DNA of 33,585 nucleotides from Caballeronia glathei (GTDB taxonomy: Bacteria; Pseudomonadota; Gammaproteobacteria; Burkholderiales; Burkholderiaceae): contig NZ_JFHC01000077.1 in the NCBI RefSeq assembly GCF_000698595.1, positions 1 through 33,585 on the forward strand, in the 5' to 3' direction. Shown here piece by piece: positions 1 through 8,117 of this stretch. The first letter of the stretch is position 1. Each line of letters starts with the position of its first letter. The notes beneath the pieces are model-generated. The model saw only the letters and a list, made by a program, of their open reading frames with translations, was not told where the DNA came from and did no database searches. Made by a program: the position numbers and the translations under genes.

Positions 1-1
1 G

Positions 2-1147
2 CTCGACAAGACCGGCACGATCACGCTCGGCAACCGGCAGGCGTCGGAGTTCTTCCCGGCGGCCGATGTCGCGCAGGAAACGCTCGCGGACGCGGCGCAA
101 CTGTCGTCGCTCGCCGACGAGACGCCGGAAGGCCGCAGCATCGTCGTGCTGGCGAAGGCGCGCTTCAACATCCGCCAGCGCGACATGGCCGCGCTGCATG
201 CAACGTTCCTCTCGTTCAGCGCGCAGACGCGCATGAGCGGCGTGGATATGCCGGAGCGCGAGATCCGCAAGGGCGCCGCCGACGCCGTGAAGCGCTATGT
301 CGAAACGCATGGCGGGCGCTTTCCCGCCTCGGTAGAAAACACCGTGTCGGAGGTGGCGCGCCGCGGCAGCACGCCGCTCGTGGTCGCGGAGAAGGCCGAC
401 GGGCGCGCGCGCGTGCTGGGCGTGATCGAGCTGAAGGACGTGGTGAAGGGCGGCATCAAGGAGCGTTTCGCCGCGCTGCGCAAAATGGGCATCAAGACCA
501 TCATGGTGACGGGCGACAACCGCCTGACGGCGGCGGCGATCGCGGCTGAAGCGGGCGTCGACGATTATCTGGCCGAAGCCACGCCCGAAACCAAGCTTGC
601 GACGATCCGCGCGCACCAGTCGGAAGGGCGGCTCGTCGCGATGACGGGCGACGGTACGAACGACGCCCCGGCGCTCGCGCAGGCCGACGTCGCCGTGGCG
701 ATGAACACGGGCACGCAGGCCGCGAAGGAAGCGGGCAACATGGTCGATCTCGACTCGAACCCGACGAAGCTGATCGAGATCGTCGAGATCGGCAAGCAGA
801 TGCTGATGACGCGCGGCTCGCTCACGACGTTCTCGATCGCCAACGACGTCGCGAAGTATTTCGCGATCATCCCGGCGGCCTTCGCGACGACCTATCCGGC
901 GCTCAATGCGCTCAACGTGATGCATCTCGCGACGCCTGCGTCGGCGATCCTGTCGGCGGTGATCTTCAATGCGCTGATCATCGTGCTGCTGATTCCGCTC
1001 GCGTTGAAGGGCGTGAAGTACCGGCCGCTCGGTGCGGCGATCCTCCTGAGACGAAACCTGTGGATCTACGGCCTCGGCGGGATCATCGTGCCGTTCATCG
1101 GGATCAAGCTGATCGACATGGTGCTCGCCGCGCTCGGATTGGCCTGA
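2..1147 (+). CDS. kdpB: KdpB, K+-transporting P-type ATPase subunit B (3' part, 5' end outside window)
   Basis: This is the catalytic subunit of the KdpFABC high-affinity K+ pump, an inner-membrane P-type ATPase driven by ATP. The frame is open from the first bases of the window. Its first residues read LDKTGT, the P-type signature whose Asp is phosphorylated, so what is present is the C-terminal part, about 381 residues. E. coli KdpB has about 682, so roughly the first 300 residues are missing. MVTGDN and MTGDGTNDAPAL, the hinge and Mg-binding motifs of P-type ATPases, are visible, followed by C-terminal membrane helices and the end ALGLA. kdpC follows after a 153-bp gap, longer than is common inside kdp operons and without a recognisable gene. 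An internal ATG at 146 is not a real start because the family sequence continues upstream of it. The identification is firm. Confidence 0.97.
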   Translation, partial: LDKTGTITLGNRQASEFFPAADVAQETLADAAQLSSLADETPEGRSIVVLAKARFNIRQRDMAALHATFLSFSAQTRMSGVDMPEREIRKGAADAVKRYVETHGGRFPASVENTVSEVARRGSTPLVVAEKADGRARVLGVIELKDVVKGGIKERFAALRKMGIKTIMVTGDNRLTAAAIAAEAGVDDYLAEATPETKLATIRAHQSEGRLVAMTGDGTNDAPALAQADVAVAMNTGTQAAKEAGNMVDLDSNPTKLIEIVEIGKQMLMTRGSLTTFSIANDVAKYFAIIPAAFATTYPALNALNVMHLATPASAILSAVIFNALIIVLLIPLALKGVKYRPLGAAILLRRNLWIYGLGGIIVPFIGIKLIDMVLAALGLA

Positions 1148-1300
1148 GCACCGGGACGCGGGGCGCATGGACCGGCTGCGGGGCGCAGGACTGGCTTCGC
1201 AACCGGCCGGCGCCCCGGCTGAAAGCAAGGCAGGTTCACAGATGGCGTGCGGCGAGCGTGAAGCGTCGCGGCACGACGATCCAGACGAAGGACTAAGCAA

Positions 1301-1885
1301 ATGAAAAACGTACTACGCCCGCTGCTCGTGATCTTCATTGCCCTGACGGTGATCACCGGCCTCGCCTACCCGGCGCTCATGACCGTCGTGGGGAAGGTCG
1401 CCTTCAACGACCAGGCGAACGGCAGCATGCTCAGGAACGCCAAGGGCGAACCGGTCGGCTCGGCCCTGATCGGCCAGCAGTTCGATTCGCCGAAGTATTT
1501 CTGGGGCCGTCCGTCGGCGACTTCGCCGATGCCCTACAACGCGCAAGGCTCGAGCGCTTCTAACCAGGGCCCGACCAACCCGGCGCTCGCGGACGCGATC
1601 AAGGCCCGCATCGACGCGCTCAAGGCCGCCGGCACCGACGTGAGCCAGCCGGTTCCGGTCGACCTCGTGACGGCCTCGGGCAGCGGCCTGGACCCTGAAA
1701 TCTCGCCGGCCGCCGCGGCCTACCAGGCAGCCCGCGTGGCGAAGGCGCGCAATCTGCCGAAGGCGACCGTCGACGCGCTGATCGACACTTACACGACCGG
1801 CCGCCAGTTCGGCATACTGGGAGAGCCGCGCGTGAACGTGCTGAAGCTGAACCTGGCTCTGGATGCCGCGAAGCCGCTGACCTGA
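1301..1885 (+). CDS. kdpC: KdpC, K+-transporting ATPase subunit C
   Basis: KdpC is the small single-span subunit of the KdpFABC K+ pump and is needed for assembly and nucleotide affinity. The protein has 194 residues, the usual length for the family. One N-terminal membrane helix lies at about residues 7-29 (PLLVIFIALTVITGLAYPAL), and a mostly periplasmic domain follows. Typical KdpC segments are visible: IGQQFDSPKYFWGRPSAT and SGSGLDPEISPAAAAYQ. An AAGGA ribosome binding site ends 8 nt before the ATG and decides the start. The gene sits between kdpB and kdpD in the expected order. kdpD begins 49 bp downstream. Confidence 0.97.
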   Translation: MKNVLRPLLVIFIALTVITGLAYPALMTVVGKVAFNDQANGSMLRNAKGEPVGSALIGQQFDSPKYFWGRPSATSPMPYNAQGSSASNQGPTNPALADAIKARIDALKAAGTDVSQPVPVDLVTASGSGLDPEISPAAAAYQAARVAKARNLPKATVDALIDTYTTGRQFGILGEPRVNVLKLNLALDAAKPLT

Positions 1886-1934
1886 GCAAACCGCCAAGCA
1901 TGCGGCCGCCGCAGTACCAAGACCACCAAGACTT

Positions 1935-4754
1935 ATGAGCCGCCCCGACCCAGACCAACTGCTCGACAAGCTGCAACGTGAGGAAGAAAAGCGCCAGCGC
2001 GGACGCCTGAAGATATTCTTCGGCGCCTCCGCTGGCGTCGGCAAGACGTATGCGATGCTGCAGGCCGCGCGCCGCCGCCACGACGAGGGCGACGACGTGC
2101 TGGTCGGCATCGTCGAAACGCACGGCCGCGGGGAAACCGCGGCGCTCCTCGAAGGGCTCGAAGTCCTGCCGCCCGCGGCCATCGAATACCGCAACCGCTC
2201 GCTGAAGGAGTTCGATCTCGACGCGGCGCTCGCGCGCCATCCGCAACTGATCCTCGTCGACGAACTCGCGCATTCGAACGTGCCGGGCGCGCGCCACCTG
2301 AAGCGCTGGCAGGACGTGCACGAACTGCTGGACGCGGGCATCGACGTCTACACGACCGTCAACGTCCAGCACCTCGAAAGCCTCAATGACGTGGTCGGCC
2401 AGATCACCGGCATCCGCGTGTTCGAGACGGTGCCGGACCGCGTGCTCGATCACGCCGACGAAGTGACGCTCGTCGACCTGCCGCCCGAGGAACTGCTCCA
2501 GCGCCTGAACCAGGGCAAGGTGTACATGCCGCTGCAGGCCGAGCGCGCGGTACGCAACTTCTTTCGCAAGGGCAACCTGATCGCGCTGCGCGAACTCGCG
2601 CTGCGGCGCACGGCCGACCGCGTCGACGCGCAGATGCGCGAATATCGCGCCGACCGCTCGATCGAGCGCATCTGGCAGGCGCGCGACCGGCTGCTCGTCT
2701 GCATCGGCCCGGGTGCCGAGGCGCCGACGCTCGTGCGCGCGGCGGCGCGCCTCGCCGCAAGCCTCAAGTCCGACTGGATCGCCGCGTATGTCGAGACGCC
2801 GCGCCTGCAGAAACTCTCGGACGCCCGGCGCGAGCGCACGATGCAGGCGCTCAAGCTCGCCGCCGAACTGGGCGCCGAGACGGTGACGCTCGCGGGCGCC
2901 GACGCCGCCGCGACGCTGATTGGCTATGCGCAGGCGCGCAACGTGTCGAAGCTCGTCGCGGGCGCGTCGGCGCGACGCGGCATCGCGCGGCGGCTCGCCC
3001 GTCCGTTCAGCGAGGAACTCGCCGAGCGCGCGGGCGAACTCGATCTCACGCTGATCCGCGCCCGCGAAGGCGGAAGCCACGCCGCCACCGAGCCGGCCGA
3101 CGCCGCCGCGAGCGCGTGGCGCGATGCGCTGTCGGCTGCGCGCGAACACCGTTCGCCGCCGACCGCCTACGCCTATGCGATCGCGATCTGCGCGGCGATC
3201 ACGCTCGTCGCGAGCGTCCTGCGGGACCGCATCGACCTCGCCAACCTCGTCATGCTGTATCTGCTCGGCGTGGTCTTCACGGCCGTGCGGCTCGGGCGCG
3301 GACCGGGCGTGCTGCTGTCGTTCCTGAGCGTCGCGGCGTTCGATTTCTTCTTCGTGCCGCCGCGCATGTCGCTCTCGGTGTCGGACACGCAGTACGTGCT
3401 GACCTTCGCCGGCATGCTGCTCACGTCGCTCGTGATCAGCCACCTCACGTCGAGCCTGCGGCGCGAGGCGCGCGTCGCGGAAAAGCGCGAACGGCGCACG
3501 GGCGCGATGTACGCGATGGCGGGCGAACTGGGCGCCGCGCTCACGACCGAGCAGATCGTCGGCATCGGCATGCGGCATGTGAGCGAGGTGTTTCGCGCGC
3601 AGGTCGCGATGCTCCTGCCCGACAGCGCCGACAAGGTGCGCCAGAAGCTCGACGACACCACGACCGATTCGCGCGCGCTCCTGCTCGATGCGAGCGCGCT
3701 CGATCTCGACGTCGGCCAGTGGGTGTACGACCAGCAGAAGCCCGCAGGGCGCGGCACGGATACGCTGCCCGCCGCCGCGGCCCTCTATCTGCCGCTGAAG
3801 GCGCCGATGCGCACGCGCGGCGTGCTTGCCGTCGTCACGCGCGAGGCGGGCGAGCTCGACGTGCCCGAGCAAAAGCGCATGCTCGATGCGTTCGCCGCGC
3901 AGATCGCGCTTGCGCTCGAGCGCGTGCACTACGTGGACATCGCCCGCGACGCGCTCGTCACGATGGAGTCCGAGCGGCTGCGCAACTCGCTGCTCTCGGC
4001 CGTCTCGCACGACCTGCGCACGCCGCTCACGGCGATCGTCGGCTTCGCGTCGATGCTCGCCGAGGCGAACGGCGACACGCGCGCGCCGGCGAACGCGGAA
4101 TTGATCGAGGCGATCCACGACGAATCGCTGCGCATGACGAGCATCGTCACGAACCTGCTCGACATGGCGCGGCTGCAGGCGGGCGGGCTGCGCCTGAACC
4201 GCCAGTGGTCGCTGCTCGAGGAGACCGTCGGCGCGGCGCTCCGGGCGTGCGCGCGCGTGCTCGGCGACCGGGCGGTGGACGTGCATCTGCAGGCCGATCT
4301 GCCGCTATTGCAACTCGACGCGGTGCTGATGGAGCGGCTCTTCTCCAATCTGCTGGAGAACGCGGCGAAATACACGCCGCGCGGCACGCGCCTCGCGATC
4401 AGCGCCGAGCGCGTCGAAACCGAGCGCAAGCCGTTCGTGCGCGTGAATATCGACGATACCGGACCGGGGCTGCCGCCCAGCATGGAGGAGCGCGTATTCG
4501 AGAAGTTCATGCGCGGGGAGAAGGAATCGGCGAAACCGGGGATCGGGCTCGGGCTTTCGATTTGCCGCGCGATCGTCGAGGCGCACGGCGGTACAATCGG
4601 CGCGGCGAACCGCACGGATGAACACGGGCGGATCGAGGGTGCGCGTTTCTGGTTCACGCTGCCCGTCGAAGCACCGCCGCCCGCGCCGGGCCTGGAAGAA
4701 GACGAGCGGGATGCGGCGGCGCCGCAACTTCCCGCATCGAAGACAACGCCATGA
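1935..4754 (+). CDS. kdpD: KdpD, osmosensitive K+ sensor histidine kinase
   Basis: KdpD is the inner-membrane sensor kinase that phosphorylates KdpE when K+ is limiting. The protein has 939 residues, slightly longer than E. coli KdpD at about 894. The N-terminal KdpD domain has a Walker A motif (GASAGVGKT, residues 30-38) and a Walker B motif ending in VDE at 108-110. A universal-stress-like domain follows at about 245-375, and four closely spaced membrane helices lie at about 410-505. After these come a GAF-like region, the dimerisation domain with the phospho-acceptor His at about 692 (SAVSHDLRTPL) and a HATPase domain with the N box (NLLENAAKYTP) and G boxes. The stop overlaps the kdpE start as ATGA, indicating translational coupling. 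All key residues look intact. Confidence 0.97.
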   Translation: MSRPDPDQLLDKLQREEEKRQRGRLKIFFGASAGVGKTYAMLQAARRRHDEGDDVLVGIVETHGRGETAALLEGLEVLPPAAIEYRNRSLKEFDLDAALARHPQLILVDELAHSNVPGARHLKRWQDVHELLDAGIDVYTTVNVQHLESLNDVVGQITGIRVFETVPDRVLDHADEVTLVDLPPEELLQRLNQGKVYMPLQAERAVRNFFRKGNLIALRELALRRTADRVDAQMREYRADRSIERIWQARDRLLVCIGPGAEAPTLVRAAARLAASLKSDWIAAYVETPRLQKLSDARRERTMQALKLAAELGAETVTLAGADAAATLIGYAQARNVSKLVAGASARRGIARRLARPFSEELAERAGELDLTLIRAREGGSHAATEPADAAASAWRDALSAAREHRSPPTAYAYAIAICAAITLVASVLRDRIDLANLVMLYLLGVVFTAVRLGRGPGVLLSFLSVAAFDFFFVPPRMSLSVSDTQYVLTFAGMLLTSLVISHLTSSLRREARVAEKRERRTGAMYAMAGELGAALTTEQIVGIGMRHVSEVFRAQVAMLLPDSADKVRQKLDDTTTDSRALLLDASALDLDVGQWVYDQQKPAGRGTDTLPAAAALYLPLKAPMRTRGVLAVVTREAGELDVPEQKRMLDAFAAQIALALERVHYVDIARDALVTMESERLRNSLLSAVSHDLRTPLTAIVGFASMLAEANGDTRAPANAELIEAIHDESLRMTSIVTNLLDMARLQAGGLRLNRQWSLLEETVGAALRACARVLGDRAVDVHLQADLPLLQLDAVLMERLFSNLLENAAKYTPRGTRLAISAERVETERKPFVRVNIDDTGPGLPPSMEERVFEKFMRGEKESAKPGIGLGLSICRAIVEAHGGTIGAANRTDEHGRIEGARFWFTLPVEAPPPAPGLEEDERDAAAPQLPASKTTP

Positions 4755-5449
4755 GTGAACCAACCGTTACTGTCGTACTGATCGAAGACGAAAAGCAGAT
4801 CCGCCGTTTCGTGCGCGTGTCGCTGGAAGCGGAGGGGATCGCGGTGCACGAGGCGCCGACGGGAAAGCAGGGCCTCGTCGAGGCCGCCACGAGAAAGCCC
4901 GATCTTGTGATTGTCGATCTGGGGCTGCCGGATACGGACGGCATCGATGTGATCCGCGAATTGCGCAGCTGGACCGAGCTGCCGGTGATCGTGCTGTCGG
5001 CGCGCACGCAGGAGGAGGAGAAGGTTGCCGCGCTCGATGCCGGCGCCGACGACTACCTTACCAAGCCGTTTGGCGTGTCGGAGTTGATGGCGCGTATCCG
5101 GGCGCATCTGCGGCGGCGCAATCAGGCTGCGGCGAGCGAGTCGCCGCAGGTGGCGTTCGGGGCGGTCATCGTCGATCTGGCGCTGCGGCAGGTGACGCGC
5201 GACGGGGCGCTCGTGCATTTGACGCCGATCGAGTATCGCCTGCTCGCGACGCTCGTGCGGCATGCGGGACGCGTGCTTACGCACCGGCAATTGCTGCGCG
5301 AGGTGTGGGGACCGTCGCACGTGGAAAGCCACCACTATCTTCGGATTTATATGGCGCACCTGCGGCAGAAGCTCGAGCGCGATGCCGCGCAGCCGGAACA
5401 TATCGTGACGGAGACTGGCGTCGGATATCGGCTCGTGGGGGCTACCTGA
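4751..5449 (+). CDS. kdpE: KdpE, OmpR-family response regulator of the kdp operon
   Basis: KdpE is the DNA-binding partner of KdpD that activates kdpFABC. The protein has 232 residues. The receiver domain has the acidic pocket E12/D13, the phospho-acceptor D56 (VDLGLP) and the conserved K105 in DYLTKPF. A C-terminal winged helix follows, with LTPIEYRLLATLVRHAGRV and the typical end GVGYRL. The start overlaps the kdpD stop by 4 nt (ATGA). The inverted-repeat element begins directly after its stop codon. The sensor and regulator genes lie downstream of kdpBC on the same strand, so they are probably co-transcribed with the pump; the promoter lies outside the window. Confidence 0.97.
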   Translation: MSEPTVTVVLIEDEKQIRRFVRVSLEAEGIAVHEAPTGKQGLVEAATRKPDLVIVDLGLPDTDGIDVIRELRSWTELPVIVLSARTQEEEKVAALDAGADDYLTKPFGVSELMARIRAHLRRRNQAAASESPQVAFGAVIVDLALRQVTRDGALVHLTPIEYRLLATLVRHAGRVLTHRQLLREVWGPSHVESHHYLRIYMAHLRQKLERDAAQPEHIVTETGVGYRLVGAT

Positions 5450-5463
5450 GCGCGGTAGCCCTG

Positions 5464-5918
5464 GAGCGCTGGTTTTGGCTTTGCCCCTCGGGCGCTTGGG
5501 TTTGGTGTTTTGTTCGTTTGATGCGCTTGGGCTTCTGTGAAACTTGCTTTGTTAATGGTTCATGAGCTTCGCCTCGGTGCGGGGCTGCAGTTAATTTCTT
5601 TGCACAGGGTGATCGCTGGCGCTCGGGGTTCGCGCTTCTACACCGTTTGATGCGCTTCGGCCTCCATGAAATCTGCTTTCTTCGCGTTCTATTAGCACGC
5701 CCCTGTGCGGGGCAGCAGTTACTTTCTTTGCTGCTGCAAAGAAAGTAACCAAAGAAAGCAGCTATGGGCTCAACGGCGTTAGGACGTGACCACGTTTGAA
5801 GTTATCAGAGTGGCCCGACCGTGGGAGTGTCCACCTTTGTTCGTTGAGCGGATAGGTACGCGGACCCACTGCGGCATCGCGCCCTCGAACAAAGTGGTAA
5901 GGCAGTCATTCATCCGTC
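5464..5918 (+). repeat. Element copy 1, left arm
   Basis: The arm reads outward to inward on the + strand. Two successive modules carry the core GTTTGATGCGCTT at 5516 and 5645. The first ends in a decayed version of the palindrome (TTAATTTCTTTGCA near 5591-5604). The second keeps the GCCCC-TGTGC-GGGGC hairpin and the intact palindrome. Conserved blocks follow: GGACGTGACCACGTTTGA, GAGTGGCCCGACCG, the 24-nt block at 5848-5871 (GCGGATAGG...CCCACTG) and GGTAAGGCAGTCATTCATCC at 5897-5916. Homology to the facing arm stops at about 5918. Confidence 0.85.
5719..5748 (+). repeat. 30-nt palindrome of element copy 1, left arm
   Basis: The arms TTACTTTCTTTGC and GCAAAGAAAGTAA form a perfect 13-bp stem around the loop TGCT. 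A 5-bp GCCCC/GGGGC hairpin lies immediately upstream (about 5700-5713), and CCAAAGAAAGCAGC follows. The stem could act as a transcription terminator or a processing signal for transcripts leaving kdpE. There is no long U tract, so the terminator role is inference. Confidence 0.85.
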
Positions 5919-6253
5919 TCGGCACAGCGTGCCCGACGTAAGGTTTGCACGGTGTAAGGCACGGGCCGCGACATGACGAAGCGCCCCAGATGCCGCGGCA
6001 GCTACAAAGCGAAGCGCCTTGTTATGCGCGACAAGAAAGCGAAGCGATTGGTGGTGGCGAACCTCGCGTCTGAGCGAAGCGAGGACGGATGGATGACTGC
6101 CTTACCACTCCGTTTAGCGGCGCGACACCACAGTGGGTCCGCGTACCTATCCGCTCAACCAACAGAGGCGGACACTCCTGCGGTCGGGCCACTCTGAAAA
6201 ACTCAAACGTGGTCACGTCCTAATACCGCTTACCCCATAGCTGCTTTCTTTGG

Positions 6254-6283
6254 TTACTTTCTTTGCAGCAGCAAAGAAAGTGA
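6254..6283 (-). repeat. 30-nt palindrome of element copy 1, right arm
   Basis: On the + strand the arms are TTACTTTCTTTGC and GCAAAGAAAGTGA around the loop AGCA. One pair differs from perfect complementarity. In a + strand RNA it would be a U-G wobble; in a - strand RNA it would be a C-A mismatch. The flanking GCTGCTTTCTTTGG is the mirror image of the left-arm flank. Confidence 0.83.
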
Positions 6284-6370
6284 CTGCTGCCCCGCACAGG
6301 GGCGAGCTAATAGAACGCGAACACAACAAGTTTCATAGAAGCCGAAGTGCATCAAACGGTGTAGAAGCCC

Positions 6371-6440
6371 GAACCCCGAACCCCGAACCCCGAACCCCGA
6401 ACCCCGAACCCCGAACCCCGAACCCCGAACCCCGAACCCC
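6371..6440. repeat. Heptanucleotide tandem repeat (GAACCCC)x10
   Basis: Seventy bases consist of exactly ten perfect, uninterrupted copies of GAACCCC (GGGGTTC on the - strand). The other arms carry only one or two copies of the same heptamer at the equivalent place, for example CGGGGTTC near 5622-5632 and 9920-9929. The array therefore looks like a local expansion by replication slippage inside the element. It lies 83 bp beyond the stop codon of the fsr-like gene and does not code. Confidence 0.95.
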
Positions 6441-6522
6441 AAGCGCCAGCAACGACAAACCGTGCCGCCCCGCCGAGGGGCAACCCAAACCAGACCACCC
6501 CGCATCCAGGAACAAAAAAGCT

Positions 6523-7779
6523 TCAGACCTTCGCGCCCGAAGGCTGCCCCGTCCGTGGAAGAAGCACCGCCAGCACCCCGATCAGCGGCAGGAACGAGCA
6601 GAGCTTGTAGACGTAATCGATGCTGGTCGTATCGGCGAGATGCCCGAGAACGGCCGCGCCCACGCCGCCCATGCCGAACGCGAAGCCGAAGAAGAGCCCT
6701 GCGACCATGCCGACCTTGCCCGGAATCAGCTCCTGTGCATAGACCAGAATCGCGGAGAACGCCGACGCCAGCACGAGCCCGATCACGACCGTGAGCACGC
6801 CCGTCCAGAACAGGTTCGCATACGGCAGCAGCAGCGTGAACGGCGCGACGCCGAGAATCGATACCCAGATCACGACCTTGCGCCCGATCCTGTCGCCCAC
6901 CGGGCCGCCGATGATCGTGCCTGCCGCCACTGCCGCCAGGAACACGAACAGATGCACCTGCGCCGCCTGCACCGACAGCCCGAAGCGGCTGATCAGATAG
7001 AACGTGAAATAGCTCGTGATGCTCGCCATGTAGAAATACTTCGAGAACACGAGCAGCACCAGCACGCTCATCGCCGTGAGGACCTTGCCGCGCGGCAGCG
7101 TGGCATGCGCGGCGTGGGCACGCGCACCCTTCTTCGTCGCGGGGTGGCGCTTGTACCAGCGCCCGATGTTCGCGAGCACGACAATAGCGACGAGCGCCGC
7201 CGCCGAAAACCACGCAATGCTCTTCTGGCCGTGCGGAATCACGATCAGCGCGGCAAGCAGCGGTCCAAGCGACGACCCCGCATTCCCGCCGACCTGAAAG
7301 AGCGACTGCGCGAGACCGTGCTTGCCGCCCGAGGCCATCCGCGCGACCCGCGACGACTCCGGGTGAAACACCGACGACCCGCACCCCACCAGCGCCGCCG
7401 CGACGAGCAGCGTTCCGAAATTGCCTGCCACCGACATCAGCAGAAGCCCCGACAGCGTGAAGCCCATGCCGACCGGCAGGGACCACGGCTTCGGATGCTT
7501 GTCGGTGTAAAGCCCGACGAGCGGCTGCAGAAGCGACGCCGTGATCTGGTACGTCAGCGTGATGAGCCCGATCTGACCGAACGACAGCGCGAACTCGCTC
7601 TTGAACATCGGGTAGATCGCGAGAATCAGCGACTGGATCATGTCGTTGAGCAGGTGCGAAAAGCTGATCGCCCCGAGGACCGAATAGACCGTGCGTTGCG
7701 GATTGGCCGCGCTCGCCGGGGTGGCTGCTCCGCTCGACGCCGAGGCGTCGAGCGTGTTCTTGTCGATGCTTGTCTGCAT
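6523..7779 (-). CDS. fsr: Fsr-type MFS efflux transporter (fosmidomycin resistance family)
   Basis: This is a major facilitator superfamily proton-drug antiporter of the inner membrane, close to E. coli Fsr (about 406 residues); this one has 418. Segments I recognise from Fsr include SHLLNDMIQSLILAIYP (residues about 41-57), GSSVFHPESSRVARMASGG, LAQSLFQVGGNAGSSLGPLL, FSKYFYMASITSYFTFYL and FSAILVYAQELIPGKVGMV. Twelve hydrophobic spans fit the MFS layout, with a soluble basic loop (KKGARAHAAHATLPRGK) in the middle. The start at 7779 gives the expected N-terminus; no strong ribosome binding site is visible. In E. coli the family exports fosmidomycin, but the natural substrate here is unknown. 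It is transcribed divergently from the chemoreceptor and converges on kdpE across the inverted-repeat element. Confidence 0.93.
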   Translation of the reverse strand: MQTSIDKNTLDASASSGAATPASAANPQRTVYSVLGAISFSHLLNDMIQSLILAIYPMFKSEFALSFGQIGLITLTYQITASLLQPLVGLYTDKHPKPWSLPVGMGFTLSGLLLMSVAGNFGTLLVAAALVGCGSSVFHPESSRVARMASGGKHGLAQSLFQVGGNAGSSLGPLLAALIVIPHGQKSIAWFSAAALVAIVVLANIGRWYKRHPATKKGARAHAAHATLPRGKVLTAMSVLVLLVFSKYFYMASITSYFTFYLISRFGLSVQAAQVHLFVFLAAVAAGTIIGGPVGDRIGRKVVIWVSILGVAPFTLLLPYANLFWTGVLTVVIGLVLASAFSAILVYAQELIPGKVGMVAGLFFGFAFGMGGVGAAVLGHLADTTSIDYVYKLCSFLPLIGVLAVLLPRTGQPSGAKV

Positions 7780-8117
7780 GGCGAATCTGGGAAAGGTTGT
7801 CTCGGTTATCGGCGTCCGATTTATGCGCGGACTGAATTACTGGGAAGTGTAATGTGTCCTGTATGCGTTGTCCTGCCAACCTTTGTCGCGAAACGGACAG
7901 CGCATTTCGTCCGTGGTCTGCGCGGCGCGAGCATTTTTGGCCGGTTATAACGCCGCATCGGCGGCGCGAATCGCGCAGCGGGGCTCGCCTGGCATTCATG
8001 CCGGGCGGGCGCCGCAAAAACTAAAGAAGCGCAACGAAAGTGCCGTAGACCAGAAATGCGGGCGTGCGCCGGAACGAGGCGCCGGCCGGGAACCAGGAAT
8101 ATTCGGGGATTGAATCG
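7780..8117. other. Divergent intergenic region between fsr-like gene and chemoreceptor
   Basis: These 338 bp separate the two divergent start codons and hold no supported gene. Visible items are the short inverted repeat GGCAT-TC-ATGCC at about 7992-8002, a GGTTATAACG motif near 7943-7952 that could serve a promoter on either strand, and the sigma-28-like site annotated separately. No strong sigma-70 promoter for the exporter is evident. Confidence 0.6.
8022..8049 (+). promoter_or_regulatory. Candidate FliA (sigma-28) promoter of the chemoreceptor gene
   Basis: TAAAGAAG at 8022-8029 and GCCGTAGA at 8042-8049 resemble the sigma-28 elements TAAAGTTT and GCCGATAA. The gap is one base longer than the E. 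coli consensus. Flagellar chemoreceptor genes are commonly under FliA control, which fits. The predicted RNA start at about 8056 precedes the chosen ATG at 8118 and argues against the GTG at 8064. Confidence 0.4.

Larger units (their letters stand above)
6084..6450 (-). repeat. Element copy 1, right arm (inverted)
   Basis: This is the reverse complement of the left arm. Read on the - strand it runs from the module and palindrome into the core block and stops at about 6084. The 24-nt block lies at 6131-6154 and is identical to that at 5848-5871. The module core appears as AAGTGCATCAAAC at 6345-6357. The outer end carries the expanded GAACCCC heptamer array. Between 6450 and the fsr-like stop at 6523 lies a further partial module with a GCCCC-TCGGC-GGGGC hairpin (read on -). 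Confidence 0.85.
5450..6522. repeat. Large intergenic inverted-repeat element, copy 1 (whole)
   Basis: This non-coding block of about 1.07 kb fills the space between the stop codons of the convergent kdpE and fsr-like genes. It has two facing arms (about 5464-5918 on + and 6084-6450 on -) around a spacer of about 165 bp rich in short GCGAAGCG motifs. From each end inward an arm holds a module with the core GTTTGATGCGCTT, a GCCCC/GGGGC hairpin, a 30-nt palindrome and a block of about 150 bp that includes a 24-nt stretch identical in both arms. A related element lies at 9801-10736. Short open frames inside it are low-complexity and repeat-derived, so I do not call them genes. I know no named family with certainty; it resembles an oversized REP/BIME-like or MITE-like intergenic repeat. 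Confidence 0.88.

Noticed and set aside
1148..1300. Small gene between kdpB and kdpC
   Set aside because: The open frames there have no ribosome binding site or recognisable family; only a 10-nt direct repeat (GCGGGGCGCA at 1158 and 1178) is seen.
1620..4286. Open frame of 888 codons on the - strand across kdpC and kdpD
   Set aside because: It is an antisense shadow of KdpD caused by high GC content; the translation is Arg/His/Ala-rich without any family pattern, while the + strand is a clear KdpD.
6371..6440. CRISPR array
   Set aside because: The units are contiguous heptamers with no spacers and no cas genes nearby.
5450..6522. Insertion sequence or transposon
   Set aside because: No transposase frame and no target-site duplication could be identified; a non-autonomous mobile origin stays possible but is unproven.
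6250..7950. Open frame of 566 codons on the + strand across the right arm of element 1 and the fsr-like gene
   Set aside because: It is antisense to a well-recognised transporter; its start is inside the palindrome and its heptad peptide repeat comes from the GAACCCC array.
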